Assembly: GCA_910577605.1 (NCBI GenBank)
Contig: CAJTON010000008.1
Coordinates: 16,183-29,939 of the forward strand
Reading direction: 5' to 3'
Source: an uncultured Butyrivibrio sp.
Lineage (GTDB): Bacteria; Bacillota; Clostridia; Lachnospirales; Lachnospiraceae
DNA length: 13,757 nt
In this document: positions 1-6,344 of the stretch, piece after piece
Layout of the letters: each line of letters opens with the position of its first letter
Position numbering within the stretch: position 1 is the stretch's first letter
Made by a program: the position numbers and the translations under genes
The notes under the pieces: generated by a model
What the model saw: the letters and a program-made list of their open reading frames with translations, nothing else
Database searches by the model: none
Told to the model about the DNA's origin: nothing

Positions 1-9
1 GGAACACAG

Positions 10-80
10 AGCGGGTGATGGGAATCGAACCCACGTATCCAGCTTGGAAGGCTGGTGTTCTACCATTGAACTACACCCGC
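10..80 (-). tRNA. tRNA-Gly (anticodon TCC)
   Basis: On the minus strand the cloverleaf reads acceptor GCGGGTG paired with CACCCGC, an anticodon stem CCAGC/GCTGG around the loop CTTCCAA (anticodon TCC), and a T-loop TTCGATT. The discriminator is U73 at position 10, as usual for bacterial tRNA-Gly. The 3' CCA is not encoded. It lies 9 bp downstream of tRNA-Pro and is probably processed from the same precursor. Confidence 0.97.
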
Positions 81-89
81 ATATCATTA

Positions 90-164
<75 letters not shown>

Positions 165-188
165 GCATCTGTGAGATCTTGTCACCAC

Positions 189-208
189 TGCGTCTTTTGC
201 CAGACGCA
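189..208 (-). other. 5' leader hairpin of the Pro/Gly tRNA precursor
   Basis: A perfect 7-bp inverted repeat (TGCGTCT/AGACGCA, 6-nt loop) begins at the expected transcription start, 7 bp after the -10 box. The precursor tRNA would carry a hairpin at its 5' end. It is not followed by a T-run, so it is unlikely to terminate transcription. Confidence 0.45.
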
Positions 209-214
209 AGTGTT

Positions 215-243
215 ATTATACGTCAGCATAATACGAATGTCAA
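215..243 (-). promoter_or_regulatory. Consensus sigma-A promoter of the tRNA-Pro/tRNA-Gly unit
   Basis: On the minus strand, TTGACA at 243-238, a 17-bp spacer and TATAAT at 220-215: a perfect match to the housekeeping consensus. The start point is predicted near 208, about 45 bp before tRNA-Pro. The tRNAs therefore need not depend on the operon upstream of them. Confidence 0.9.
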
Positions 244-283
244 CACTTTTTTTCGGGGTTTTTGAAGGATTTTGTATTTGCCG

Positions 284-766
284 TCAGGCCAAATAACGTA
301 TGTCAAAACTTGCGTCTCCGCTATCTGATATTTCCGCGACTATATAGCTAGGGCGGCGTCCCGGCTGGCGCGGGAAAGTAAGGCTGCCCGGATTTACGGC
401 AGTCACCTGCCCCTCAAGGTCTATCTCCGGCACATGGGTATGCCCGTACATGACTATACCGCAGCCCAGCGCGTGCGCGTAGCGTTTAAGCTCGCGCGTA
501 CTGTAATATACGCCGTGATTGTGACCGTGAAGTATCAAAGTCTTACGGCTTCCTAGCATAATAATGCTCTCGGCCGGAATCAGGGAATGATAATCGTTGT
601 TTCCCCGCACCGCGTAGCAGGGGATACCCGTAGTCTCCTCTATGTAATCCTCAAGACCGCACAGATCCCCAAGATGAATGATAAAGCTTATATCCTTTTC
701 GGCTTCAACAACCTTATAAAAATTGTCGTTTTTCCCGTGGGTGTCGCTTACGATAAGAACTCTCAT
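284..766 (-). CDS. YfcE/MJ0936-type metallophosphoesterase
   Basis: A 160-aa calcineurin-like phosphoesterase of the YfcE/MJ0936 family, which hydrolyses phosphodiesters (bis-pNPP in vitro) with two bound metals; physiological substrates are mostly unknown. All metal-binding motifs are present: D8-x-H10, the GD at 33-34, GNND with D58, the HGHNH segment at 80-84 and GHTH at 108-111. The length is normal for the family and there is no signal peptide, so it is cytosolic. Its ATG overlaps the TGA of the RdgB gene as ATGA (763-766), which indicates translational coupling. It is the last gene of the four-gene operon starting near 4250. No convincing terminator follows; the next element is the promoter of the tRNA pair. 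Confidence 0.93.
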   Translation of the reverse strand: MRVLIVSDTHGKNDNFYKVVEAEKDISFIIHLGDLCGLEDYIEETTGIPCYAVRGNNDYHSLIPAESIIMLGSRKTLILHGHNHGVYYSTRELKRYAHALGCGIVMYGHTHVPEIDLEGQVTAVNPGSLTFPRQPGRRPSYIVAEISDSGDASFDIRYLA

Positions 767-1356
767 CTTATTATTTTTCTGTCCTCAAGAATTTTTTTCA
801 TGGCGCAAAGAGCCTTTCCACGATGGCTTATCGCGTTTTTCGCCTCCGGCTCCATCTGCCCCGTCGTCATATTATATTCGGGTACATATACGATAGGGTC
901 GTAACCGAAGCCGTTATCTCCCGCAGGCTCCTTCGCGATAACACCCTCTATCGTGCCGCGCGTAGTAACTGTTTCCCCGTCGGGAAACGCCGCCGCGATA
1001 ACGCACACGAAGCGCGCGCTGCGCGCGTCTCCTTCAACGCCCTCAAGACGTTCTATTATATTGCGGTTCTTAATTTCGTATGAAGTATTTTCTCCCATGT
1101 ACCTTGCCGAATATATACCCGGCTCGCCGCCCAGGGCGTCCACCTCAAGTCCCGAATCGTCGGCAAGCGCAAGCTGTCCCGTCCGCTCCATGACGGCTTT
1201 CGCCTTTATTATCGCGTTCTCCTCAAAGGTTTTTCCGTCCTCAACTATATCAATGTCGATTCCCGCCTCCTTCATGGAAATGATCTCCTCTCCGATGTCT
1301 CCGAGAATCGCCTTTATCTCTTTTATTTTTCCCTGATTTCCTGTCGCAAAAATCAT
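763..1356 (-). CDS. rdgB: XTP/dITP diphosphatase, RdgB/HAM1 family
   Basis: A 197-aa cytosolic house-cleaning enzyme that hydrolyses non-canonical purine nucleotides (dITP, ITP, XTP) to the monophosphate and pyrophosphate, keeping deaminated purines out of DNA and RNA. The N-terminal ATGNQGK motif (residues 4-10), the acidic LADDSGLEVDAL segment (about 64-75), GIYSARY (80-86), GFGYDPIV (149-156) and SHRGKAL (177-183) are all as in the family, and the length is typical. The start has a good Shine-Dalgarno sequence (AAGGAG, 7 bp from the ATG) located just after the stop of the peptidase gene 15 bp upstream. In many bacteria rdgB-type and yfcE-type genes are adjacent; here they overlap by 4 bp. 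Confidence 0.95.
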   Translation of the reverse strand: MIFATGNQGKIKEIKAILGDIGEEIISMKEAGIDIDIVEDGKTFEENAIIKAKAVMERTGQLALADDSGLEVDALGGEPGIYSARYMGENTSYEIKNRNIIERLEGVEGDARSARFVCVIAAAFPDGETVTTRGTIEGVIAKEPAGDNGFGYDPIVYVPEYNMTTGQMEPEAKNAISHRGKALCAMKKILEDRKIIR

Positions 1357-1371
1357 GCTTTATCTCCTTAG

Positions 1372-3090
1372 TTATTGATTTTTTTCTATATTATCCGTGT
1401 ACGCTTTAAGACACACGTTGCATTTCTGCGTCTCCTCGACATGCTCCCAGCTTCTTCCGCCGAGACTTATATATCCCTCGCCGTCCGTAACGTCCACCGT
1501 GGAGGTGGAGCGGTCGGCGCGATACTCTATCGCTATCGGGTGTACGGAATTAGGCGTAGTTATCTTCACCGCCACAGCGTACTTGCGCCCTTCCATCAAA
1601 AAACGTTCCCCGTCAATGTCAACGGTGTAATACCCGGCGTTTGACACCAGACCTGAAGCGACCGGCACTTTTTTTTCAAAGGATTCAACGCCCTCAAAAT
1701 TATCAACGAAATATACCTCATACTCCGTATCAGGTCCCGTGGCATAGAAGCCCACGGCTTTCAGCATTTCATTTGAGCGCGCTTCATATACGTTGGCAAA
1801 CAGCGCGTATTCCCTGCCGTAACCCATCTGTCCTACCCAGCCGCATAAATCGCTCTGATATATATTGTCATAATTATCAGTGTTCTCAATTCCCGTATAA
1901 ACAAGATTGTGCACGCCTATATTGCTGTCATAATAAGAAACATAAAAATACCCGTCGTCCCCGAAATTGTCTCCCCAGCTGTTTATGCATATGAACGCCC
2001 CGTCTCCTTCCGGAGGCGTCGCGAAGGAGGACGCGGGGTACGAGTCGTCCCAGCCTATTATCACCACGTCGTGGTTCGCCTTCTGAGTGCCTATATAGCA
2101 ATATGAGTAATTGTCGGCGTTATAAACTCCCGAACTGTTTCCCCACGCGTCGTTTATCGACATATACAAAGAACTTTGCACGCCCCCGTACAGAAAAACA
2201 GCCTTCTTTATGCCGTCAAAATTTTTGCTTTCTATTATCTGCATCTCCTGGACATGAAGCACCGGAGAAAGTCCGTCCGGCGAATATCCGTCGCCGTACG
2301 GGTCGTCTTCCTCAAGCACAGGCCCCTTCCATGCCGCAAGATACGCCATCGACATATTATACTCTCCGCCTTCGCTCTGAGAAAGATTGTATCCGTTGTG
2401 AAATGTCATATGATCCTCGGAGAAGTCGTATTCGTTTTCAGGCAAAAGAGCGGATTCAAGCGCCGTGAGCGACGCGAAAGCCCAGCATGTGCCGAGGTCC
2501 CCCTGATTCTTTACCGTCGATATTCTGCCGTCCTCCCTGTAACTGTACATATAGGGATATATCTTTTCGTCGGGCTTGCGGTTGGTAAGGGAAGCCGTGT
2601 ACATACGGGGATTCCAGCTATAATCATAAGGAAGGCAGCTTCCGATAAGAGAAACCGGAACATACAGCCTGCCGTCTATAAGCTCCGGAGACGCGTCAAG
2701 CTCATAATCTTCGCCGTTGCAGGTCACGTTTCTTGAGCCGGCGCTCACGCATACCTTTGAGCTTCCTTTTTCGATGACGGCGCTGTCCTCCTCATATCTG
2801 TTGACGGCGCATGAAAGCAAAGGCGTGAGCTTTTCAACGTCGATCATCATGTTCATGTCCGTGTCCATAAACATATCCCCGCCTTTTACGTCCGCTTCGT
2901 TTCCGTCCACGTTCAGGATTATACGCCCGCCGTTTACGTTTTCCGCAAGTATTCTGTTCCAGCCCGGCGCATATACCATTCCCTGCGGGCTTCTGACAAA
3001 CTCCGCGTAGTTTCTCGAATCAAGATATTTGTATCCTAGAAAAACAATAAAAGCCGCGGCTACAATGATATATATTTTTTTTCCGCGCAT
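1372..3090 (-). CDS. Membrane-anchored papain-family (C1) cysteine peptidase with lectin-like C-terminal domain
   Basis: A 572-aa protein. Residues 6-20 form a hydrophobic segment after MRGKK, with no lipobox or obvious cleavage site, so it is probably an uncleaved signal anchor with the rest outside the cell. Residues about 50-170 look like a copper-amine-oxidase N-terminal-like stalk domain (LYVPVSLIG is typical). Residues about 175-400 are a C1A peptidase with the full catalytic set: oxyanion Gln196, Cys202 in GTCWAFA, His340 in NHDVVIIGWDD and Asn370 in INSWG. Residues about 405-565 resemble the lectin-like domain found behind this peptidase type in Clostridia. There is no separate pro-domain of the usual papain kind. 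Its ATG overlaps the methyltransferase stop as TAATG, so the two are coupled. The substrate is unknown; a role in cell-surface protein turnover is inference. Confidence 0.88.
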   Translation of the reverse strand: MRGKKIYIIVAAAFIVFLGYKYLDSRNYAEFVRSPQGMVYAPGWNRILAENVNGGRIILNVDGNEADVKGGDMFMDTDMNMMIDVEKLTPLLSCAVNRYEEDSAVIEKGSSKVCVSAGSRNVTCNGEDYELDASPELIDGRLYVPVSLIGSCLPYDYSWNPRMYTASLTNRKPDEKIYPYMYSYREDGRISTVKNQGDLGTCWAFASLTALESALLPENEYDFSEDHMTFHNGYNLSQSEGGEYNMSMAYLAAWKGPVLEEDDPYGDGYSPDGLSPVLHVQEMQIIESKNFDGIKKAVFLYGGVQSSLYMSINDAWGNSSGVYNADNYSYCYIGTQKANHDVVIIGWDDSYPASSFATPPEGDGAFICINSWGDNFGDDGYFYVSYYDSNIGVHNLVYTGIENTDNYDNIYQSDLCGWVGQMGYGREYALFANVYEARSNEMLKAVGFYATGPDTEYEVYFVDNFEGVESFEKKVPVASGLVSNAGYYTVDIDGERFLMEGRKYAVAVKITTPNSVHPIAIEYRADRSTSTVDVTDGEGYISLGGRSWEHVEETQKCNVCLKAYTDNIEKNQ

Positions 3091-4250
3091 TAGCCATCCG
3101 CCTTCCGATCTTTCTTAGGTGGTTTCGGTCCCATAAACTGATAAAAAAATGTTTTGATCATTCCGTTGTATATCTTACGGTTTTTGTCCGCTTTTCTTCC
3201 TATATATTTTTCGGCGTCCTCATATGAGGTTATGATATATGCCGACCAGCTGTCGAGCTTTGCGAAGCGTTCTCCAAATTCACCGTACAGTACAGGAAGA
3301 GCCTCTTTTTCCTCAAGCCTCTCGCCGTAGGGTGGATTCGTTATTATAAATCCGTACTTACCGCTGTGTGACAGCTCTCTCACAGGGCGCTGCTGAAAAT
3401 GTATAAGTTTATCTACTCCCGCGCGTCTTGCGTTGTCCTTCGCCGTCTTTATCACGGAAGTGTCTATATCGTAGCCTTGAATATCCGTTACGACATCCGT
3501 CCTGATCTGCTCGCGCGCTTCGCTTACCGCGTCGTACCACAGTCTTTTGTCAATAATGTTTGTCCATTTTTCAGACATAAAAGCGCGGTTCATTCCCGGC
3601 GCTATCCCCGCCGCAAGCATGGCTGCCTCTATCGCGAAGGTGCCGCTTCCGCAGAAAGGGTCCACCAGAATCCTGTCGCCCTTCCACGGCGTAAGCATTA
3701 TCAGAGCCGCGGCAAGCGTCTCCGATATGGGCGCCCTGCCCGCCTGCGTCCTGTACCCTCTTTTGTGCAGCGATTCTCCGGTGGTGTCCAGACATACGGT
3801 TACCTCGTCCTTGTTTATGAACACCCTTACCGGATAATCGTCGCCGTCCTCCGCGAACCAGCTTACGTCATACTTCTGCTTCATCCTCTCGACCATCGCT
3901 TTTTTGACTATCGACTGAATATCCGAAGAGCTGAAAAGCCTGCTGTTCACGGTATTTGCTTTAGTGACCCAGAATCTCGCGTTCCCCGGAATATATTCCT
4001 CCCACGGACACGCCTTGACGTTCTCAAACAATTCATCGTATGTAAAAGCCTTAAATCTTCCTACGCATATCAGTACGCGCTCCGCTGTGCGCAAAAAAAT
4101 ATTGGCGCGGCACACCGCGTCCGCGTCCCCTGTGAAAGTTATACGTCCGTCCTCAACTCTCTCGATCTCATATCCCAGATCATATATTTCTCTTTTTAAA
4201 ACGGCTTCCAAACCGAAATGACATGGCAAAATAACAGGAAAAGTATTCAT
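3090..4250 (-). CDS. THUMP-domain 23S rRNA guanine-N2 methyltransferase (RlmL N-domain/YpsC-like)
   Basis: A 386-aa class I SAM-dependent RNA methyltransferase of the YpsC/RlmL(N) family, which forms m2G in 23S rRNA (m2G2445 in E. coli). The N-terminal region to about residue 155 carries the ferredoxin-like and THUMP RNA-binding parts. The Rossmann domain has the SAM-binding motif DPFCGSGTF (197-205) and the catalytic NPPYGERL (305-312) typical of N2-guanine methylation. The C-terminus ends in a Lys-rich tail (FMGPKPPKKDRK). The start is supported by a GGAG 6 bp upstream and by a promoter about 55 bp upstream. It is the first gene of an operon with the peptidase, RdgB and YfcE genes. The exact target guanine in this organism is inferred from the family. 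Confidence 0.93.
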   Translation of the reverse strand: MNTFPVILPCHFGLEAVLKREIYDLGYEIERVEDGRITFTGDADAVCRANIFLRTAERVLICVGRFKAFTYDELFENVKACPWEEYIPGNARFWVTKANTVNSRLFSSSDIQSIVKKAMVERMKQKYDVSWFAEDGDDYPVRVFINKDEVTVCLDTTGESLHKRGYRTQAGRAPISETLAAALIMLTPWKGDRILVDPFCGSGTFAIEAAMLAAGIAPGMNRAFMSEKWTNIIDKRLWYDAVSEAREQIRTDVVTDIQGYDIDTSVIKTAKDNARRAGVDKLIHFQQRPVRELSHSGKYGFIITNPPYGERLEEKEALPVLYGEFGERFAKLDSWSAYIITSYEDAEKYIGRKADKNRKIYNGMIKTFFYQFMGPKPPKKDRKADG

Positions 4251-4268
4251 CGCAGGCTCCGATCAAAC

Positions 4269-4283
4269 GGGCGTTACGCGCCC
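4269..4283. other. Short hairpin in the methyltransferase-operon leader
   Basis: A perfect 5-bp inverted repeat (GGGCG/CGCCC with a 5-nt loop) lies between the predicted transcription start and the Shine-Dalgarno sequence of the methyltransferase gene. No T-run follows on the minus strand. It may shape the leader RNA; no regulator is recognisable. Confidence 0.3.
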
Positions 4284-4305
4284 TAGCTTTTATTCTTCTC
4301 CTACT

Positions 4306-4335
4306 ACTATAGTTCTTTATTAACTGCCGTGTCAA
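4306..4335 (-). promoter_or_regulatory. Sigma-A promoter of the four-gene methyltransferase-peptidase-rdgB-yfcE operon
   Basis: On the minus strand, TTGACA at 4335-4330, an 18-bp spacer and TATAGT at 4311-4306 (5 of 6). The start is predicted near 4299, giving a leader of about 50 nt before the methyltransferase ATG. It lies between the rhodanese gene stop and the operon. Confidence 0.8.
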
Positions 4336-4372
4336 TCCTTTATTTGCGCCCTGAAGCGGACCGCGAAGCATT

Positions 4373-4684
4373 TCAGTCCGTCACCAAATGTTCTCCTCTG
4401 TACCCCGTGATCCCGCCTATAAGCGCTTTTACCACATAACCGCGGTCAAACAGCTCCTTTGCCGCCAAAAGCGACGTTCCGCCCCTTTCGCAGTACAGTA
4501 TAAGCACCAGATCCTTCGGCATTTTCGCGTAGTCTTTTTCAAGCTTTTCAAAAGGAATATTTATCGCGTTCTCTATATGAGCCTTTTGGTATTCCTTTTC
4601 CCCCCGCACGTCAATGATAAGCATTCTTTTATTGTATATATATCTGTCGATTTCCTTGGGCGAAATCGTTTCAAATCTCAACAC
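4373..4684 (-). CDS. Single-domain rhodanese-like protein
   Basis: A 103-aa cytosolic single rhodanese domain. Rhodaneses carry sulfur as a persulfide on an active-site cysteine. The fold signature IIDVRGEKEYQKAHI (about 23-37) is followed by INIP (41-44), the active-site loop CERGGT starting at Cys65, and GGITGY near the end. The loop differs from the textbook CRxGxR: a Glu follows Cys65, and Thr replaces the last Arg. I set the start at the GTG at 4684 because it has a GGGGG Shine-Dalgarno 7 bp upstream and a TATAAT promoter just before that. A longer reading frame to 4786 would run through that promoter. A TTG at 4681 is a less likely alternative. It has its own promoter and lies between two other units, so it is probably monocistronic. 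The sulfur acceptor is unknown. Confidence 0.85.
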   Translation of the reverse strand: MLRFETISPKEIDRYIYNKRMLIIDVRGEKEYQKAHIENAINIPFEKLEKDYAKMPKDLVLILYCERGGTSLLAAKELFDRGYVVKALIGGITGYRGEHLVTD

Positions 4685-4714
4685 ACGGCTTCCCCCTTTC
4701 AATACTAATAATGT

Positions 4715-4744
4715 ATTATATTCATTTCGTTTTTGTCCCGTCAC
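4715..4744 (-). promoter_or_regulatory. Sigma-A promoter of the rhodanese gene
   Basis: On the minus strand, GTGACG at 4744-4739 (4 of 6 to TTGACA), an 18-bp spacer and a perfect TATAAT at 4720-4715. The start near 4708 leaves a short leader carrying the GGGGG ribosome binding site. It lies downstream of the terminator at 4785-4818, consistent with independent transcription. Confidence 0.7.
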
Positions 4745-4784
4745 AGGTAAATTTCCCTCATTTTCTCCGGCTGCTGAGCGCGGC

Positions 4785-4818
4785 AAAAATGATAAGGGGC
4801 GGATTTATTATCCGCCCC
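4785..4818 (-). terminator. Rho-independent terminator of the Asn/Ser/Thr-rich small gene
   Basis: A perfect 9-bp inverted repeat GGGGCGGAT/ATCCGCCCC with a 5-nt loop (4796-4818) begins 9 bp after the small gene. On the minus strand it is followed by TTATCATTTTT. The very GC-rich stem and T-rich tail make this a strong candidate. Confidence 0.88.
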
Positions 4819-4827
4819 GTGTCCAGA

Positions 4828-5016
4828 TTACTTGCAGTTCTTCGACGTATCGTTGCTGCTGTTAGAGGACTTGTTGCTGTTTTTGGTTGTGTTCTTGGAT
4901 GAATTCTGAGTTGAGTTCTCAGTTGTGTTCTGAGTAGTGTTCTTGGTCGAATTCTGCTGTGAAGTCTTGTTGTACTCGTTGGTAGAGTTGCTTGAGTTTG
5001 ATGAATTTTTAGCCAT
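4828..5016 (-). CDS. Asn/Ser/Thr-rich small repeat protein, candidate forespore protein
   Basis: A 62-aa protein of extreme composition: by my count 16 Asn, 16 Ser, 11 Thr and 8 Lys, with no Gly, Pro, Val, Leu, Ile, Phe, Trp, His or Arg. Residues 23-46 are six consecutive tetrapeptides of the form [S/T][S/T]xN with x = Lys, Gln or Glu, flanked on both sides by SSN-type triplets. A single Cys lies next to the C-terminus. It is probably disordered, with no signal peptide or membrane segment. The ATG at 5016 has a perfect AAGGAGG 7 bp upstream; a TTG 39 bases further upstream has no such signal. A sigma-G-type promoter precedes it and a terminator follows, so it is a monocistronic gene. I recognise no family. 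The composition and promoter recall gamma-type spore storage proteins, but the sequence is unlike SspE, so that role is inference. Confidence 0.8.
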   Translation of the reverse strand: MAKNSSNSSNSTNEYNKTSQQNSTKNTTQNTTENSTQNSSKNTTKNSNKSSNSSNDTSKNCK

Positions 5017-5068
5017 AATAATGCCTCCTTCTTGGGTGCTTGATTGCTTTTTCAATCCCTTCGCAGTG

Positions 5069-5097
5069 TATTATGTGTATTTTTACAGAAATTATGC
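5069..5097 (-). promoter_or_regulatory. Sigma-G-type (forespore) promoter of the Asn/Ser/Thr-rich gene
   Basis: On the minus strand, GCATA at 5097-5093, a 17-bp spacer and CATAATA at 5075-5069. This matches every position of the sigma-G consensus as I know it from Bacillus subtilis (-35 GMATR, -10 CATNHTA, spacer about 17-18). Start predicted near 5061, 45 nt before the ATG. No good TTGACA/TATAAT pair was seen in this gap. Confidence 0.65.
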
Positions 5098-5152
5098 ATT
5101 TTTTTAAATAAAAATCTTGCATTATTCGACATATAGTGCTATTATTCTTAAT

Positions 5153-5181
5153 GTAGGAGGCGTACGGAAATATCCTTCTAC
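5153..5181. repeat. Imperfect inverted repeat in the gap before the small gene
   Basis: GTAGGAGG and CCTTCTAC form an 8-bp stem with one G-T pair around a 13-nt loop that contains the palindrome CGTACG. It lies between the terminator at 5218-5249 and the sigma-G-type promoter. No T-run follows on either strand. Function unknown; the rest of the 5056-5217 gap is AT-rich and I see no gene in it. Confidence 0.4.
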
Positions 5182-5217
5182 TATAACCCCTTATTAATTA
5201 TTTATACTCCCCTCATT

Positions 5218-5249
5218 AAAAGGCAAGTGGTTCCCCCCGCTTGCCTTTT
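5218..5249 (-). terminator. Rho-independent terminator of the flippase operon
   Basis: A 13-bp inverted repeat with one G-T pair (arms 5218-5230 and 5237-5249, 6-nt loop), starting with AAAAGGCAAG and ending CTTGCCTTTT. It lies 30 bp after the stop of the 354-aa gene. The A- and T-tracts at the two ends let it work on both strands, though no gene reads toward it from the left. Confidence 0.9.
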
Positions 5250-5279
5250 ACCTTTATTATTATTTACTTTTATGCAGAA

Positions 5280-6344
5280 TTAATTCCTTATCCTGCCGAT
5301 CCAGCGGTCATATTCTTCGCTGTCCAGTTCTTTTTCTATCTCAACATACGGATCGAGCGCCTCGTGCGGAACAGCCAGGAACTCAGGCGAAAATCCCCTG
5401 TTTATTCCATTTCCGAAAAGCACTATCACCGCGCGCCCGTCTATTCGCGGTATGCTCTCCGGCGGCATCTCTCCCCATATCAGGGACATCACGTCGTCTT
5501 TTTCAAAGTTATCATGCCGCGCCGTCGTATAATTGCACTCCATAAAATATGTATTGTAATGCTTGTCCCAGCAATCTTCCGGGTATTCTCCGTGAGCAAG
5601 GCTTACGAGCGAACCGTGCGCGGCGAATTCCTTCATACCGTATTCCGCCCCAAGTCTTTTATAAATCTGTTCCTCCAAAAGAAACAGCAGATGAAAACAG
5701 TTATTAAGATCGTTCGCAGAGGCGTAAAATCCTTTTTTCTTTTCGGGATAAAGAACAAGAAGCTTTAAATCGCTGCAGGTCGACCGCATATAATTCACAT
5801 AATGAACTGATCTCAGATACGAACTTTCCCCTGTTTCCTCCGAAAGATACCTAACAGCCTCAGTCACTCCCGTATCCGCAAGCCGTCTTCTGAGCGACGC
5901 GTCCCTCGTAAGAAACGCCATAGCCGAAACGCAGAGAACGTCAAACCCGTAATATGCCGCCGCCTGTTCCTTATTATCACCGCATATTTCCCTTATATCG
6001 TCCGGAACATGGGAATCCGTATCCTCACTGTCCATACCTGAAAAAATCTCATAGACCTTCGTACAGGAGCGCGCGAACAATTCAATAATTCCCGTTCCCG
6101 CCGACGCGTCGTTTTCTTTTTCGCACGCAAAGCCGATGAAATTTGAGAGCAGGCTCGCCTTGTATATATCCATTTCACCAAGCCTTCCGCTTAATTCTTT
6201 TGTATATTCAATGAGCGTGCCGTCGTTTATCGAGGCGCCGACCGCCTCCCCGAACTCCGGGCAGCTTTGCAGAAGCTTCTGATTCCCAAGCTGCTCCCAT
6301 GAGGTTTCTTCACGCAAAAAATCCATAAGCTTTTTATTTATCAT
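5280..6344 (-). CDS. Uncharacterised 354-aa protein coupled to the flippase-family gene
   Basis: I do not recognise this protein. It is 354 aa, soluble-looking and acidic, with no signal peptide or membrane segment. Visible features are a Cys-containing central part (IREICGD, FDVLCVSA, YMRSTCSDLKLLVLY), a segment FHLLFLLEEQIYKRLG that looks helical, and a C-terminal part rich in Asp, Glu and aromatic residues. No clear catalytic motif is seen. Its ATG lies inside the 3' end of the membrane-protein gene and the two overlap by 11 bp, with a GGAGAGG ribosome binding site 7 bp upstream, so the two products are made in linked amounts. It is the last gene of a three-gene unit closed by the hairpin at 5218-5249. 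A role tied to the membrane protein is inferred from the overlap only. Confidence 0.82.
   Translation of the reverse strand: MINKKLMDFLREETSWEQLGNQKLLQSCPEFGEAVGASINDGTLIEYTKELSGRLGEMDIYKASLLSNFIGFACEKENDASAGTGIIELFARSCTKVYEIFSGMDSEDTDSHVPDDIREICGDNKEQAAAYYGFDVLCVSAMAFLTRDASLRRRLADTGVTEAVRYLSEETGESSYLRSVHYVNYMRSTCSDLKLLVLYPEKKKGFYASANDLNNCFHLLFLLEEQIYKRLGAEYGMKEFAAHGSLVSLAHGEYPEDCWDKHYNTYFMECNYTTARHDNFEKDDVMSLIWGEMPPESIPRIDGRAVIVLFGNGINRGFSPEFLAVPHEALDPYVEIEKELDSEEYDRWIGRIRN

Noticed and set aside
3399..4199. 266-codon open frame on the plus strand
   Set aside because: It lies wholly opposite the THUMP methyltransferase gene, has no ribosome site or recognisable domain, and its composition (many Arg, Tyr, Val) is that of an antisense shadow.
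4180..4371. 63-codon minus-strand frame between the rhodanese and methyltransferase genes
   Set aside because: It crosses the operon promoter and the methyltransferase start in another frame and has no ribosome site or family features.
4330..4400. Inverted repeat CTGAA...TTCAG around the rhodanese stop as a terminator
   Set aside because: The stem has a large internal loop and is not followed by a T-run on the minus strand.
4685..4786. N-terminal extension of the rhodanese gene
   Set aside because: The extension would run through the TATAAT promoter and the GGGGG ribosome site, and the rhodanese domain needs only the part from the GTG at 4684.
4828..5016. The 12-bp-period repeats as a CRISPR or minisatellite array
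   Set aside because: The repeats are imperfect, in frame, and encode [S/T][S/T]xN units within a gene with start, stop and terminator; there are no unique spacers.
5017..5055. Upstream TTG start for the Asn/Ser/Thr-rich protein
   Set aside because: The extra 13 residues would be encoded through the AAGGAGG ribosome site, and their composition differs from the repeat protein.
5241..5768. 175-codon open frame on the plus strand over the 354-aa gene
   Set aside because: No ribosome site. The minus-strand gene has a good start, operon context and terminator, so this frame is taken as a shadow.
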